Source of the DNA: Nocardia concava NBRC 100430
GTDB lineage: Bacteria; Actinomycetota; Actinomycetes; Mycobacteriales; Mycobacteriaceae
Assembly (NCBI RefSeq): GCF_000308815.1
Contig: NZ_BAFX01000065.1
Coordinates: forward strand, 30,914-94,913
Reading direction: 5' to 3'
Length of the DNA: 64,000 nucleotides
In this document: piece after piece, positions 36,778-45,506 of the stretch
Position numbering within the stretch: position 1 is the stretch's first letter
How the letters are laid out: every line of letters begins with the position of its first letter
Translations under genes and position numbers: made by a program
Notes under the pieces: model-generated
Told to the model about the DNA's origin: nothing
Databases searched by the model: none
The model's input: the letters and a program-made list of their open reading frames with translations, nothing else

Positions 36778-37693
36778 CGCTGTGCATTTCGCGAATCCCA
36801 CCTACGAACTCCCGGCCCGCACCGGTGCCGCCGAGCCACCGCAGGTCACCGAATCGCCCACGATAACCGGCACACCGCACACGAATGAAACCGCGTCCGC
36901 CGAGCGATCGGCGCTGCGCGTGCCGCTCACCGCGATCGGACGGGTGGCATGGCGAATCGGCAAGCCCACCATTGTGATCGTGCTGTTCCTCGCGCTCTGG
37001 GAGGCCGCACCGCGCCTGGGTCTGGTGGACGAGATCTTCCTACCGCCGTTCTCGACGGTCGTCCAGGCCGGGCTGGAACTCATTCGCAACGGCCAGATGT
37101 GGGACAACGTCTCCACCAGCGTGACCCGCTCGCTGATCGGATTCGGGATCGCGCTGCTCGCCGCGATCCCGGTGGGCGTGGCCATCGCCTGGTACAAGCC
37201 GATCGCGGATTTCCTCAATCCGGTCCTGGAGCTGTTCCGCAATACCGCGGCGCTCGCGCTGCTGCCGGTGTTCATCCTGATCCTCGGCATCGGCGAGACC
37301 TCCAAGATCGCGCTGGTGGTGTACGCCGGGTTCTTCCCGATTCTGCTCAATACCATCAGCGGCGTGCGGACCGTCGATCCGCTGCTGATCAAATCCGCTG
37401 TATCGCTGGGCTTCTCACCACTGCGCCTGTTCCAGAAGGTGATCCTGCCCGCCGCGGTGCCGTCCATTTTCACCGGCATCCGGATGGCGGCCTCCGGGTC
37501 GATCCTGGTGCTCATCGCCGCCGAGATGTTCGGGGCGCGCGCCGGATTGGGCTATCTGATCACCGCGGCGCAGCAGAACTTCCAGATTCCGGACATGTAC
37601 GCCGGGATCGTCGCCATCGCGCTGGTCGGGCTCGTCTACAACGGCGTGCTCGTGACCATCGAACGGCGGCTGTCCCGCTGGCGCGCCAACTGA
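36770..37693 (+). CDS. ABC transporter permease, SsuC/TauC family
   Basis: Membrane component of the second importer, 307 residues. A soluble N-terminal extension of about 55 residues rich in Thr/Pro/Glu precedes about six helices. LVDEIFLPPFSTVVQAGLEL, LALLPVFILILGIGETSK and the coupling loop LIKSAVSLGFSPLRLFQKVILP identify the family. The ATG overlaps the end of the ATPase gene. The monooxygenase gene follows after 26 bases. Confidence 0.88.
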   Translation: MSSAVHFANPTYELPARTGAAEPPQVTESPTITGTPHTNETASAERSALRVPLTAIGRVAWRIGKPTIVIVLFLALWEAAPRLGLVDEIFLPPFSTVVQAGLELIRNGQMWDNVSTSVTRSLIGFGIALLAAIPVGVAIAWYKPIADFLNPVLELFRNTAALALLPVFILILGIGETSKIALVVYAGFFPILLNTISGVRTVDPLLIKSAVSLGFSPLRLFQKVILPAAVPSIFTGIRMAASGSILVLIAAEMFGARAGLGYLITAAQQNFQIPDMYAGIVAIALVGLVYNGVLVTIERRLSRWRAN

Positions 37694-37719
37694 CCTCATT
37701 CCCCTAGGAGTACTTCTTC

Positions 37720-39060
37720 ATGTCCAGCAAGACCTTCCACCTCAACGCCTTCCTCATGGGCGTGGGCCATCACGAGGCCGCCTGGCGGCATCCGCGCACT
37801 CAGGAACGTCGGGTGCTCGATGTCGCGCACTTCCAGGAGCTCGGGCAGATCGCCGAACGCGGCAAGCTGGACTCGGTGTTCTTCGCCGACGGGCTCGCGG
37901 TGGGGCCGCGCATCAAGCGCAATGCGCTGGCGGTGTTCGAGCCGGTCACGCTGCTCGCGGCCATCGCCGCGGTCACCGAGCATGTGGGGCTGATCGCGAC
38001 CGCGTCGACCAGCTACAACGAACCCTTCAACCTGGCACGCAAATTCGCGTCCCTGGACCACATCAGCGGCGGCCGCGCGGGCTGGAACATCGTCACCTCC
38101 GGCACCGAGGACGAGGCGTTCAACTTCGGCTTCGACGCCATTCCCGAGCACGCGCGCCGCTACGAGCGGGCCGAGGAATTCGTCGATCTGGCCGTCAAGC
38201 TCTGGGACAGCTGGGAATCCGATGCCATCGTGCTCGATCCGGAGACCGGCATCTTCGCCGACCCGGACAAGGTGCACACCCTCGACTACCGCGGCGAACG
38301 GTTCCGGGTGCGCGGGCCGCTGAACTCGCCGCGCGGTCCGCAGGGCCGTCCGCTGCTGGTGCAGGCCGGATCCTCGGAGAGCGGCAAGGAATTCGCGGCC
38401 CGGTACGCCGAAGCGGTGTTCACCGCGCAGCGCACCCTCGAGGAGGGGCAGCAGTTCTACCGCGACCTCAAGTCACGGCTGCCCAAGTACGGGCGCTCCG
38501 CCGACGAACTCAAGGTGCTGCCCGGCCTGGTGCCCTTCATCGCCGACACCGAGGAAGAAGCCCGCGCCCTGGAACAGGAATTCACCGACCTAATCTCCCC
38601 CGATTACGCACTGCGGCAGCTGTCTTCGCTGCTCGGCGTGGATCTCACCGAGCACGCGCTGGACGCTCCGCTGCCGCCGCTGCCGGCCGAAAGCGAGATC
38701 GAGGGCGGCAAGAGCCGATTCACCCTCGTCAAGGAGCTGGCCGAGAAGGAGGAGCTGACCGTGCGCCAGCTCATCGGCAAGCTGGGCGGCGGCCGCGGCC
38801 ACCGCACGCTCGCGGGCACTCCCGAGCAGATCGCCGATGAGCTCCAGACCTGGTTCGAGCAGGGCGCGGCCGACGGCTTCAACATCATGCCGCCGTATCT
38901 GCCCGGCGGGCTCGAGGACTTCGTCGACCGCGTGGTCCCGATCCTGCAGCAGCGCGGGCTGTTCCGCACCGACTACACCGCCACCACCCTGCGCGGCCAC
39001 TACGGACTCGCGCCCGTGGAAAGCCAGTTCACCCCCGTCCGCGTCCAGGCCACCGCCTGA
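37720..39060 (+). CDS. FMNH2-dependent monooxygenase, NtaA/SnaA/DszA family
   Basis: Luciferase-like two-component monooxygenase of 446 residues. FHLNAFLMGVGHHEAAWRHP at the start, EPVTLLAAIAAVTEHVGLIATASTSYNEPFNLARKFASLDH in outline, ISGGRAGWNIVTS and RPLLVQAGSSESGKEFAAR are family hallmarks. Members such as DszA cleave C-S bonds of sulfones; others act on aminopolycarboxylates. The adjoining sulfonate transporter and TauD favour desulfonation. A separate flavin reductase is needed and is not in this cluster. Confidence 0.88.
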   Translation: MSSKTFHLNAFLMGVGHHEAAWRHPRTQERRVLDVAHFQELGQIAERGKLDSVFFADGLAVGPRIKRNALAVFEPVTLLAAIAAVTEHVGLIATASTSYNEPFNLARKFASLDHISGGRAGWNIVTSGTEDEAFNFGFDAIPEHARRYERAEEFVDLAVKLWDSWESDAIVLDPETGIFADPDKVHTLDYRGERFRVRGPLNSPRGPQGRPLLVQAGSSESGKEFAARYAEAVFTAQRTLEEGQQFYRDLKSRLPKYGRSADELKVLPGLVPFIADTEEEARALEQEFTDLISPDYALRQLSSLLGVDLTEHALDAPLPPLPAESEIEGGKSRFTLVKELAEKEELTVRQLIGKLGGGRGHRTLAGTPEQIADELQTWFEQGAADGFNIMPPYLPGGLEDFVDRVVPILQQRGLFRTDYTATTLRGHYGLAPVESQFTPVRVQATA

Positions 39061-39077
39061 GATCAGAAAGGAACGCC

Positions 39078-40016
39078 ATGACCACCGTTACCGAAAACCC
39101 GGTCGGCACCTTCACCATCACACCTGTCGCCGGGCACATCGGCGCCGAGATCGGCGGCATCGACCTGCGTGACGACTTCACCGACGAGCAGATCGCCGTG
39201 CTCACCGCGGCCCTGCACGAATACGAGGTGTTGTTCTTCCGCGACCAGCAGATCGGGCACGCCGAACAGATCGCGTTCTCGCGGCGGTTCGGCGCGGTCA
39301 CCCCGTCGCACCCCTACGACGACGACGCGCCCACCGAGTTCCCCGAGATCCTCGCCGTCGACAGCCGACTGTACGAAAAGCGGTTCGGGCGCAAGAAGTT
39401 CAGCTACACCAATCAGTGGCACACCGATATCTCGCCACTGATCAACCCGCCCGCCGCCTCCCTGCTGCGGGCCGAGATCGCGCCCGAGCGCGGCGGAGAC
39501 ACCCAGTGGACCAATCTGGCCGCGGCCTATGCGGGACTGCCGGATTCGCTGAAGTCGTTCCTCGACGGGCTGCGGGCCGAACACCGCTTCGGCGGCAAGC
39601 TGCCCGTGTGGGACGCCGACAGCGACTACGCCAAGCGCGTCGCGGCCGCACCGCTGGTCACCGAGCATCCGGTGGTGCGGGTGCATCCGGTGACCGGTGA
39701 GCGCCTGTTGTTCGTGAACCCGGGCTTCACCACCCGCATTGTCGGGCTCAGTCCGCGCCAGAGCGACGCGCTGCTGGAACTGCTGTACGCCGAGCTCGCC
39801 GATCCCGCGTACACGGTTCGATTCCGCTGGGAGAAGGGCAGTCTCGCGTTCTGGGACAACCGCGCCACCGCGCATCTGGCCCCGAGCGACCTGGACCACC
39901 TCGATGTCACCCGCGTCCTGTACCGGACGACGCTGGAAGGCGACATTCCCGTCGGAGTCGACGGCGAACCGTCCCGCTCCATCGCCGGTGACCGCTTCGT
40001 CGGCAACGCCGACTGA
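39078..40016 (+). CDS. Fe(II)/2-oxoglutarate-dependent dioxygenase, TauD/TfdA family
   Basis: A 312-residue dioxygenase that hydroxylates the carbon next to a sulfonate or sulfate ester, so that sulfite or sulfate is released. GHIGAEIGGIDLRD at the start, YEVLFFRDQQI, the iron-binding NQWHTDIS (His and Asp) and the distal His in ATAHLAP, with the 2-oxoglutarate Arg in RVLYRTTLEG, are all visible. It is the last gene of the transporter-monooxygenase operon, 17 bases after the DszA-like gene, and a strong terminator follows. The true substrate (taurine, alkylsulfate, other) is open. Confidence 0.9.
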   Translation: MTTVTENPVGTFTITPVAGHIGAEIGGIDLRDDFTDEQIAVLTAALHEYEVLFFRDQQIGHAEQIAFSRRFGAVTPSHPYDDDAPTEFPEILAVDSRLYEKRFGRKKFSYTNQWHTDISPLINPPAASLLRAEIAPERGGDTQWTNLAAAYAGLPDSLKSFLDGLRAEHRFGGKLPVWDADSDYAKRVAAAPLVTEHPVVRVHPVTGERLLFVNPGFTTRIVGLSPRQSDALLELLYAELADPAYTVRFRWEKGSLAFWDNRATAHLAPSDLDHLDVTRVLYRTTLEGDIPVGVDGEPSRSIAGDRFVGNAD

Positions 40017-40031
40017 GCGCGAGCCACACGG

Positions 40032-40066
40032 GTGAGGCCCTCTCGACAGTGTCGAGAGGGCCTCAC
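40032..40066. terminator. Strong terminator after the sulfonate operon
   Basis: An almost perfect hairpin: GTGAGGCCCTCTCGAC at 40032-40047 pairs with its complement ending at 40066, with a three-base loop. It lies between the convergent TauD and SPFH genes and can stop transcription from both sides. Confidence 0.8.
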
Positions 40067-40099
40067 GCCGTTCATGATTCGAGAAGTAACCTGGTGCGG

Positions 40100-41344
40100 T
40101 CAGTTTCCGAGCGGACGCGGGGGCGGCGGGTTCTGCCAGCGCTGGTCGGGCGGCTCTTGCCGGTACTGCGGCTGGGCGGGCGGCTGGGGTTGCGGGCGCT
40201 GCTCCAGGTGCGGCGGCCGCCCTGCGGTCGTGGGCGGGATGCCCACCGGCTCGACCGGGTTGCGGGCGTCGGCCTCGGCGGCGCGGACCGCACGCTGGGT
40301 GTTCGGGTCGGTGGCGGTGTCGAACCAGTCCGCGACCTCGTCGGCATCGTCCTCGGGGCGTTCGGGGGCCGCACCGTCCTCCGACGGCTCGTAGCGGAAG
40401 ACGCCGTCCTCACCCTTGGTGGCGAAGCCGCGGGCGAAACCTTCCAGGGCCTTGCCGAAATCGCTGGGCACCAGCCACACCTTGTTCGCATCGCCCTTGG
40501 CGACCTGCGGCAGCGTCTGCATGTACTGGTAGGCCAGGAGTTCGGGGGTGGGCTTGCCGTTCTTGATGGCGGCGAAGACCTTCTCGATCGCCTTGGCCTG
40601 GCCCTGCGCCTGCAGGTAGGCGGCGGCGCGTTCACCCTGGGCGCGCAGGATGCGGGACTGGCGCTCACCCTCGGCGGAGAGGATCGCGGACTGCTTGGCG
40701 CCCTCGGCGGAGAGGATCTGCGCCTGCTTCTGGCCCTCGGCCGTCTTGATCGAGGCCTCGCGCTGGCCCTCCGCGGTGAGGATCATGGCGCGCTTCTCGC
40801 GGTCGGCCTTCATCTGCTTCTCCATCGACTCCTGGATCGACGGGGGCGGATCGATGGCCTTCAACTCGACCCGCGAGACGCGCAGGCCCCAGCGGCCGGT
40901 GGCCTCGTCGAGGACACCGCGCAGCTGGCTGTTGATCTGGTCGCGGGAGGTCAGGGTCTCCTCGAGGGTCATGCCGCCGACCACGTTGCGCAGCGTGGTG
41001 ATCGTCAACTGTTCAACGGCGGCAATGTAATTGGAGATCTCGTAGACCGCGGCCTGCGGACTGGTGACCTGGAAGTAGACCACCGAGTCGATCTGCACGG
41101 TCAGGTTGTCCTGGGTGATGACCGGCTGCGGCGGGAAGGACACCACCCGCTCACGCAGGTCCACCTTGGCGCGCACCCGATCGGCGAACGGCACCAGGAA
41201 CGTCAACTGTCCGGACACGGTGCGTGAGTACCGGCCCAATCGCTCGATGACGGCGGCCTCGGCCTGCGGCACCAGGGCCACCGACTTGAAGGTCACCACC
41301 ACGGCCAATAGGACGAGTACGACGGCGACGATGATTACAGCCAT
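40100..41344 (-). CDS. SPFH/Band 7 domain membrane protein (stomatin/QmcA-like)
   Basis: A 414-residue protein with an N-terminal membrane anchor (AVIIVAVVLVLLAVVVTF), an SPFH domain from about 20 to 200 (VIERLGRYSRTVSGQLTFLVPF, VDLRERVVSFPPQPVITQDN) and a long Ala/Glu/Gln-rich coiled coil with KTAEGQKQAQILSAEG-type repeats near 225-270. A Pro-rich, probably disordered C-terminus follows. Such proteins form large membrane-bound cages that organise microdomains and proteases. It is coupled to nfeD (one-base overlap), matching the Rv1487-Rv1488 pair. Confidence 0.9.
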   Translation of the reverse strand: MAVIIVAVVLVLLAVVVTFKSVALVPQAEAAVIERLGRYSRTVSGQLTFLVPFADRVRAKVDLRERVVSFPPQPVITQDNLTVQIDSVVYFQVTSPQAAVYEISNYIAAVEQLTITTLRNVVGGMTLEETLTSRDQINSQLRGVLDEATGRWGLRVSRVELKAIDPPPSIQESMEKQMKADREKRAMILTAEGQREASIKTAEGQKQAQILSAEGAKQSAILSAEGERQSRILRAQGERAAAYLQAQGQAKAIEKVFAAIKNGKPTPELLAYQYMQTLPQVAKGDANKVWLVPSDFGKALEGFARGFATKGEDGVFRYEPSEDGAAPERPEDDADEVADWFDTATDPNTQRAVRAAEADARNPVEPVGIPPTTAGRPPHLEQRPQPQPPAQPQYRQEPPDQRWQNPPPPRPLGN

Positions 41345-41775
41345 TACGGCCCTTTCATGACGACGGCGTGGGCGCCATCGATCCTCATGATGTACACGGT
41401 CGAACCGACGGGGTAGGTCTCCGACGCGTCATAGGGACGCGCGCTCCACACCTCGCCGCCCAGCTTCACCCGGCCGCCGTGCTCGTCGACCGTTTCGAGC
41501 ACCTTGGCGGTCTTACCGGGTAGTGCGTCGACCCCTGTCTGATGGGGAGGCGGAATCGCGTAGCGGCGCAACAGGAATGGACGCACCAGCACCAGCAACG
41601 CGACCGAGGAGGCGCCGAAGACCACGGCGTCGACGATCACCGGGGAATCGGTCAGCGCGCTGACGCCCGCGGTGATGATCGCGGCGACACCCAGCATGAT
41701 CAGCACGAGACTGCCCGTGATCATCTCGGCCGCCGCGAGCAGGATCCCCGCGACCAGCCAAACTATTGCGGCCAC
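41344..41775 (-). CDS. NfeD-like membrane protein with C-terminal OB fold
   Basis: A 143-residue partner of SPFH proteins. There are about three hydrophobic segments up to residue 70 (IVWLVAGILLAAAEMITG, LVLIMLGVAAIITAG, AVVFGASSVALLVLVRPF), then a soluble OB-fold domain (GKTAKVLETVDEHGGRVKLGGEVWSARP, read in outline). This is the short NfeD form without a ClpP-class protease domain. It starts the two-gene transcript, and its stop shares a base with the SPFH start. Confidence 0.87.
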   Translation of the reverse strand: MAAIVWLVAGILLAAAEMITGSLVLIMLGVAAIITAGVSALTDSPVIVDAVVFGASSVALLVLVRPFLLRRYAIPPPHQTGVDALPGKTAKVLETVDEHGGRVKLGGEVWSARPYDASETYPVGSTVYIMRIDGAHAVVMKGP

Positions 41776-41964
41776 GTCCTCAACAGTAGCCGTTCACCAG
41801 CCGCGCTATCCGATTTACGACGCGGACCAAGGTCATCGGATCCGACCGTCCACCCCGCGCGGCTGCGGCCGAAGGACCCTTGACCCGGTGACCTCCGCCG
41901 CAAACTCCGCCGTCCGCCGCGTCGTACCGCCGGAATCCGGTGCGGCGGCGGTACCTTCGGTCGG

Positions 41965-42789
41965 GTGAGCGGGCGTGACAATTACGGCGACATCTTTTCC
42001 GGCCACCAGCGGACGCGCAAACGGGAGATACCACGCGTAGTGGCCGAACGGGACCTCGTCGCCGAGGACGCGGCCACCGGATTCTGCGGGGCCGTAGTCG
42101 GATTCGACCGCAGCTACGACGGCGAGTTCGTCAAACTCGAGGACGGGCGCGGGCGGGTTCGTCTGTTCGCCTTGCGGGAAGCGGCTTTTCTGATCGATGG
42201 GCAGCCGGTGACACTGGTGAAGCCGACCGCCACCGCGCCCGCGCAGCCGACCCGATCCGCCTCCGGTTCCACCCGCGTCGAAGGATTGAAGGCGCGTGTC
42301 GCGCGCGCCAGCCGCATCTGGGTCGAGGGTGTGCACGACGCGGCCTTGGTCGAGCGGGTGTGGGGCCACGACCTCCGCGTCGAGGGCGTGGTGGTCGAAC
42401 AGCTCGAGGGCCTCGACCACCTCGCCGCCAAACTCGCGGAATTCCAACCCGGCCCGACCCGCCGCGTCGGCGTCCTCGTCGACCATCTGGTCACCGGATC
42501 CAAGGAAACCGGCCTCACCCAGGGCCTCGGCCCCAACGTCCTGGTCACCGGTCACCCGTACATCGACGTCTGGCAGGCCGTCCGTCCCAAGGCCGTCGGC
42601 ATCCCCGCCTGGCCCGACGTCCCGCGCGGCGAAGACTGGAAAACCGGCATCTGCCAGCGCCTACGCTGGGGCACCCCGCAGGACGGCTGGCGTCGCGTCT
42701 ACAACTCCGTCAACTCCTTCCGCGATCTGGAAACACCCCTCATCGGTGCCGTCGAACGACTGATCGACTTCGTCACCGAGCAGGAGTAG
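41965..42789 (+). CDS. DUF3097 family protein
   Basis: A 274-residue actinobacterial protein assigned to DUF3097 from MSGRDNYGDIFSGH at the start, a small beta-rich domain (FCGAVVGFDRSYDGEFVKLEDGRG, in outline) and a second domain with IWVEGVHDAALVERVWGHDLR. The second domain recalls a TOPRIM-like fold with an acidic E-x-x-x-D. Function is unknown; a nucleic-acid role is only suggested by that resemblance. The start is GTG at 41965. It is divergent from nfeD and runs in the same direction as the next hypothetical gene. Confidence 0.75.
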   Translation: MSGRDNYGDIFSGHQRTRKREIPRVVAERDLVAEDAATGFCGAVVGFDRSYDGEFVKLEDGRGRVRLFALREAAFLIDGQPVTLVKPTATAPAQPTRSASGSTRVEGLKARVARASRIWVEGVHDAALVERVWGHDLRVEGVVVEQLEGLDHLAAKLAEFQPGPTRRVGVLVDHLVTGSKETGLTQGLGPNVLVTGHPYIDVWQAVRPKAVGIPAWPDVPRGEDWKTGICQRLRWGTPQDGWRRVYNSVNSFRDLETPLIGAVERLIDFVTEQE

Positions 42790-42811
42790 CCCGCCAGTTA
42801 TCCTCGAATGC

Positions 42812-43645
42812 ATGAGTTCCCCGAGTGCATCTCTCACGGTCTGGGCCGGGTCATGGCTGGCCGGGCAGAGTGCCCCTGACGACGTGTTGGACGCGTTGCG
42901 CGCCTGGGCTCCCCGGCAGACGGTGGCCGCGGGGGATCCTGTGACGGGTGGGCATACGGGGCTGCCGTGGGCGTCGGATGATGAGCCGGAGGCGGTCGCG
43001 GGGGCCGGGATCATGGTGTTGCTCAAGCTCATTCGGGAGGCGATGAACGGGGGCGGTGCGGCCGGGGTCGGCGGTGCCGAGGCACAGGTACGGCTGGTGC
43101 TGCCGATTCCGGGCGATGTGCGCGGGATACCGGTCGGCACCGAATTCGCCGCGGCGGCAACGGAAGCGGGGGAAGGGCTGCTGGTCGGGGCGCCCGGTGC
43201 GAACGGGACCGGGCTGGTTCCGGTGTGGACCGATGAGGACGCGCTGCAGTGGCGGGTGTACTCCACGCCGATTCCGCTCGCGCTGGTTCCCGAAATGCCT
43301 TTGGGCGAGGCCGAATACACCATGCGGGAAGCCGTGCGGGATGCGGCCGACGCGCTGCAGCAGCTGCAGACCACTCGGCTCGGGTCCGGCGGCGTGGGGC
43401 CGCGCGAACTGGTCGAGGCCGAACTGGCCGGACATACGAGACATCAGTATCCGGATTCCATGCCGCTGCGGGCCCGGCGGATTCTCGACACCGCCGATCA
43501 GGTCGCGGCGATTCTCACAGTCGCCGAACGCGAACCGGCGTCCGCGCCGACCTCGGCCACGGCCGTGGCGGCACAGGAGGCGTTGCTGCGGCCACTGTGG
43601 AATGCGATTCGGGCGGCGCGATTGGCGGCCGTGCACGCTCGGTGA
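42812..43645 (+). CDS. Conserved actinobacterial hypothetical protein
   Basis: A 277-residue soluble protein with no catalytic motif that I recognise. It is rich in Ala/Gly, opens with VWAGSWLAGQSAPDDVLDALRAW, and has a central VRLVLPIPGDVRGIPVGTEFAAAA segment and a helical C-terminus ending LRPLWNAIRAARLAAVHA. It starts 22 bases after the DUF3097 gene. Orientation and position, between hemH and nfeD in the ancestral order, fit Rv1486c of M. tuberculosis; that equivalence is inference. Confidence 0.65.
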   Translation: MSSPSASLTVWAGSWLAGQSAPDDVLDALRAWAPRQTVAAGDPVTGGHTGLPWASDDEPEAVAGAGIMVLLKLIREAMNGGGAAGVGGAEAQVRLVLPIPGDVRGIPVGTEFAAAATEAGEGLLVGAPGANGTGLVPVWTDEDALQWRVYSTPIPLALVPEMPLGEAEYTMREAVRDAADALQQLQTTRLGSGGVGPRELVEAELAGHTRHQYPDSMPLRARRILDTADQVAAILTVAEREPASAPTSATAVAAQEALLRPLWNAIRAARLAAVHAR

Positions 43646-43700
43646 GCGGTGTCCGTTTTGTTCAAGACTTCGGACTGCGGGCGCGCCTAGGGTTCGGGTC

Positions 43701-44093
43701 ATGGGTATTCGACTGAACGCAATCGAGATCGTGGTGTCCGATATGGCCGCGTCGGTGGCCTTCTACCGGCGACTGGGGGTGGAGTTCGCGGAGGGAGCCG
43801 AGGGCGCGCCGCATGTGGACGCGGAGCTCGGCAGCGGTATCAAACTCATGCTCGATACCGAGGAGACGATTCGATCCTTCCGGCCCGAGTGGGTGGCCCC
43901 GCAGGCCGCCGGCCGCCTGGGCCTCGCCTGTGAATGTGATTCCCCCGCAGGCGTGGACGAGAAGTTCGAGGAGCTGCTGGCCGCCGGATATCGCGGCGAA
44001 CTCAAGCCGTTCGACGCGTTCTGGGGCCAGCGCAACGCCACGGTGCTGGATCCGGACGGCAACAGCGTCGACCTGTACGCGGCATCGGCCTGA
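43701..44093 (+). CDS. VOC family (glyoxalase-like) protein
   Basis: A 130-residue protein of two βαβββ modules. NAIEIVVSDMAASVAFYRRLGVEF is the classic start, and FDAFWGQRNATVLDPDGNSVDLY near the end contains the metal-site residues seen in dioxygenase/resistance members. The substrate is unknown. The last 331 bases are overlapped on the other strand by the AraC reading frame, an unusually long convergent overlap. Confidence 0.85.
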   Translation: MGIRLNAIEIVVSDMAASVAFYRRLGVEFAEGAEGAPHVDAELGSGIKLMLDTEETIRSFRPEWVAPQAAGRLGLACECDSPAGVDEKFEELLAAGYRGELKPFDAFWGQRNATVLDPDGNSVDLYAASA

Positions 44094-44815
44094 CGCTCAA
44101 CCGCTGGGGTACCGAGCAGACGACTCGGCGGCATTCCCGCCAACTGCCGGATTTCGCGCGTCAGATGCGCCTGATCCGCGTACCCGCACGCCGCCGCGAC
44201 GTCCGCCAGGCCCATTCCCTTCCGGGCGGCGGCCAGGGCGCGCTGCATTCGCAGGACGCGCGCCAAGGTCTTCGGGCCGTATCCGAAGGCGGTCAGCGAC
44301 ATTCGATGCAGTCGGCGCGGGCCCGTTCCCACCTCGTCGGCGGTCGCCGATACCGACAGCCCGGATTGGAGTGAGGTCACGATGAAGCGCAGCACCGGAT
44401 CCGCCGGATCCGTTTCGCTTGCGCGCCAAGCGGCGATCTGTTCGAGACCGGCTGCGGGGTTCGGGGCCTTCGCGATCAGTTCCGAGGCGCGACGCAGATC
44501 GGCCGCCGACCACAGGTCCGAGAGATCCGCCCTGGCGTCGCGCAGTTCGTTCGCCGGTACACCGAGCAGGCTGGGAGCGGTTCCGGGATAGAAGCGGATT
44601 CCGCTGATCGGGCCGGTGAAACCCGAGGGCGGGCGGTAGGCGTGGGTATCGGGGCCCGCGACCGAGAGGCGGCCGTTCATCCAGAGCAGGTCCATGCTGC
44701 CGTCGGGCAGCACCGGCAGATCGGTGTCGGAGACTCCGCCGCGCGTCCACAGCGTCGCGCCGGCGACGGACGAAGGTCGCTCCCGATAGCCTTGTGGCGG
44801 GTGAATATTCGTCAA
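43763..44815 (-). CDS. AraC family regulator with long antisense C-terminal reading
   Basis: The start is TTG at 44815, supported by GGAGGG just before it. The N-terminal domain reads WTRGGVSDTDLPVLPDGSMDLLW, as in DUF6597-type sensor domains. The AraC helix-turn-helix follows (RLHRMSLTAFGYGPKTLAR, VAAACGYADQAHLTREIRQLAGMPP), ending near residue 235. The frame then stays open for about 110 codons, antisense to the VOC gene, giving a Ser/Pro-rich tail unlike any domain. In the next frame a stop occurs at 44097-44099, right where an AraC protein should end, so a frameshift or lost stop is likely. A phased TGCA array lies upstream. Confidence 0.7.
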   Translation of the reverse strand: MTNIHPPQGYRERPSSVAGATLWTRGGVSDTDLPVLPDGSMDLLWMNGRLSVAGPDTHAYRPPSGFTGPISGIRFYPGTAPSLLGVPANELRDARADLSDLWSAADLRRASELIAKAPNPAAGLEQIAAWRASETDPADPVLRFIVTSLQSGLSVSATADEVGTGPRRLHRMSLTAFGYGPKTLARVLRMQRALAAARKGMGLADVAAACGYADQAHLTREIRQLAGMPPSRLLGTPAVERQADAAYRSTLLPSGSSTVALRWPQNASNGLSSPRYPAASSSSNFSSTPAGESHSQARPRRPAACGATHSGRKDRIVSSVSSMSLIPLPSSASTCGAPSAPSANSTPSRR

Positions 44816-44870
44816 TACACCCTCCGATCACCTCGAAAAGCGCTGAAAAGCACCGTTGTTCGGCATTCCA

Positions 44871-44916
44871 TGCACACATGCATTGTTTGCATGTTTGCAC
44901 TCGCTGCAATATTGCA
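44871..44916. repeat. Six phased TGCA tetramers (17-bp period)
   Basis: TGCA occurs at 44871, 44879, 44888, 44896, 44905 and 44913, with spacing 8, 9, 8, 9, 8. This is three tandem TGCA-N4-TGCA units joined by N5. It lies 56-101 bases upstream of the AraC start codon, in the promoter region, and the non-TGCA bases differ between units. A cooperative protein-binding array is the simplest reading. Confidence 0.7.
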
Positions 44917-44939
44917 TGCTATGCCGTCACGGGCTCGGG

Positions 44940-45434
44940 TCAGTCTTTGACTTCGACCACGCGCTCGGCCTGGCCGGGCTTCCAGATCGTCACTTCCAGG
45001 CGACCGTCCACGATCTCGATCGAGGACGCACCGGTGATGTCTGCGACGTAGAAGGGCTCGAACTTGCGGCCGCGTAGGTCGAAGCCCGATTCCTCGAACA
45101 GGGCTTCGGCGAAGCGCTGGTGCAGCGCCTGATCCTGCAGATCGTGCACGGTTCCGAACAGTTTGGCGTCGCCGTCACTGACTTGCGTGTCGACCGTGGC
45201 CGTATGCAGGCAGAACCGCGGGTCACGCGCGAGATCGGCGAACTTCGTGGTGTTGGGCATGCCGGCCACGATCAGGTGCCCCTCGAACATGCGTGGCTCG
45301 AGCGGACTGATGCGCGGGAAGCCGTCCTTGCGCAGGGTGGCGAGCATGCACAGGTTGCCGGTGGCGGCGTGACGACGGGTGAAGACGGTCGAGATACGGG
45401 GTGCCGCGGTTGCGAACTCGTTCCATGACGTCAT
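44940..45434 (-). CDS. Pyridoxamine 5'-phosphate oxidase-like flavin/F420-binding protein
   Basis: A 164-residue split-barrel protein. LCMLATLRKDGFPRISPLEPRMFEGHLIV (in outline) is the first β-hairpin typical of PPOx-like flavin or F420 binding. TKFADLARDPRFCLHTATVD follows, and the C-terminal DGRLEVTIWKPGQ closes the barrel. Members include F420-dependent reductases and haem-degrading proteins; the sequence does not separate these. The start is ATG at 45434 (MTSWNEFA). Confidence 0.8.
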   Translation of the reverse strand: MTSWNEFATAAPRISTVFTRRHAATGNLCMLATLRKDGFPRISPLEPRMFEGHLIVAGMPNTTKFADLARDPRFCLHTATVDTQVSDGDAKLFGTVHDLQDQALHQRFAEALFEESGFDLRGRKFEPFYVADITGASSIEIVDGRLEVTIWKPGQAERVVEVKD

Positions 45435-45506
45435 GTCCCGACCGTACTCGCGGGGTACGACACAATCGGGCCGCCATGGGCGGTTGATCTCTGTTTGAAT
45501 GGCCCG

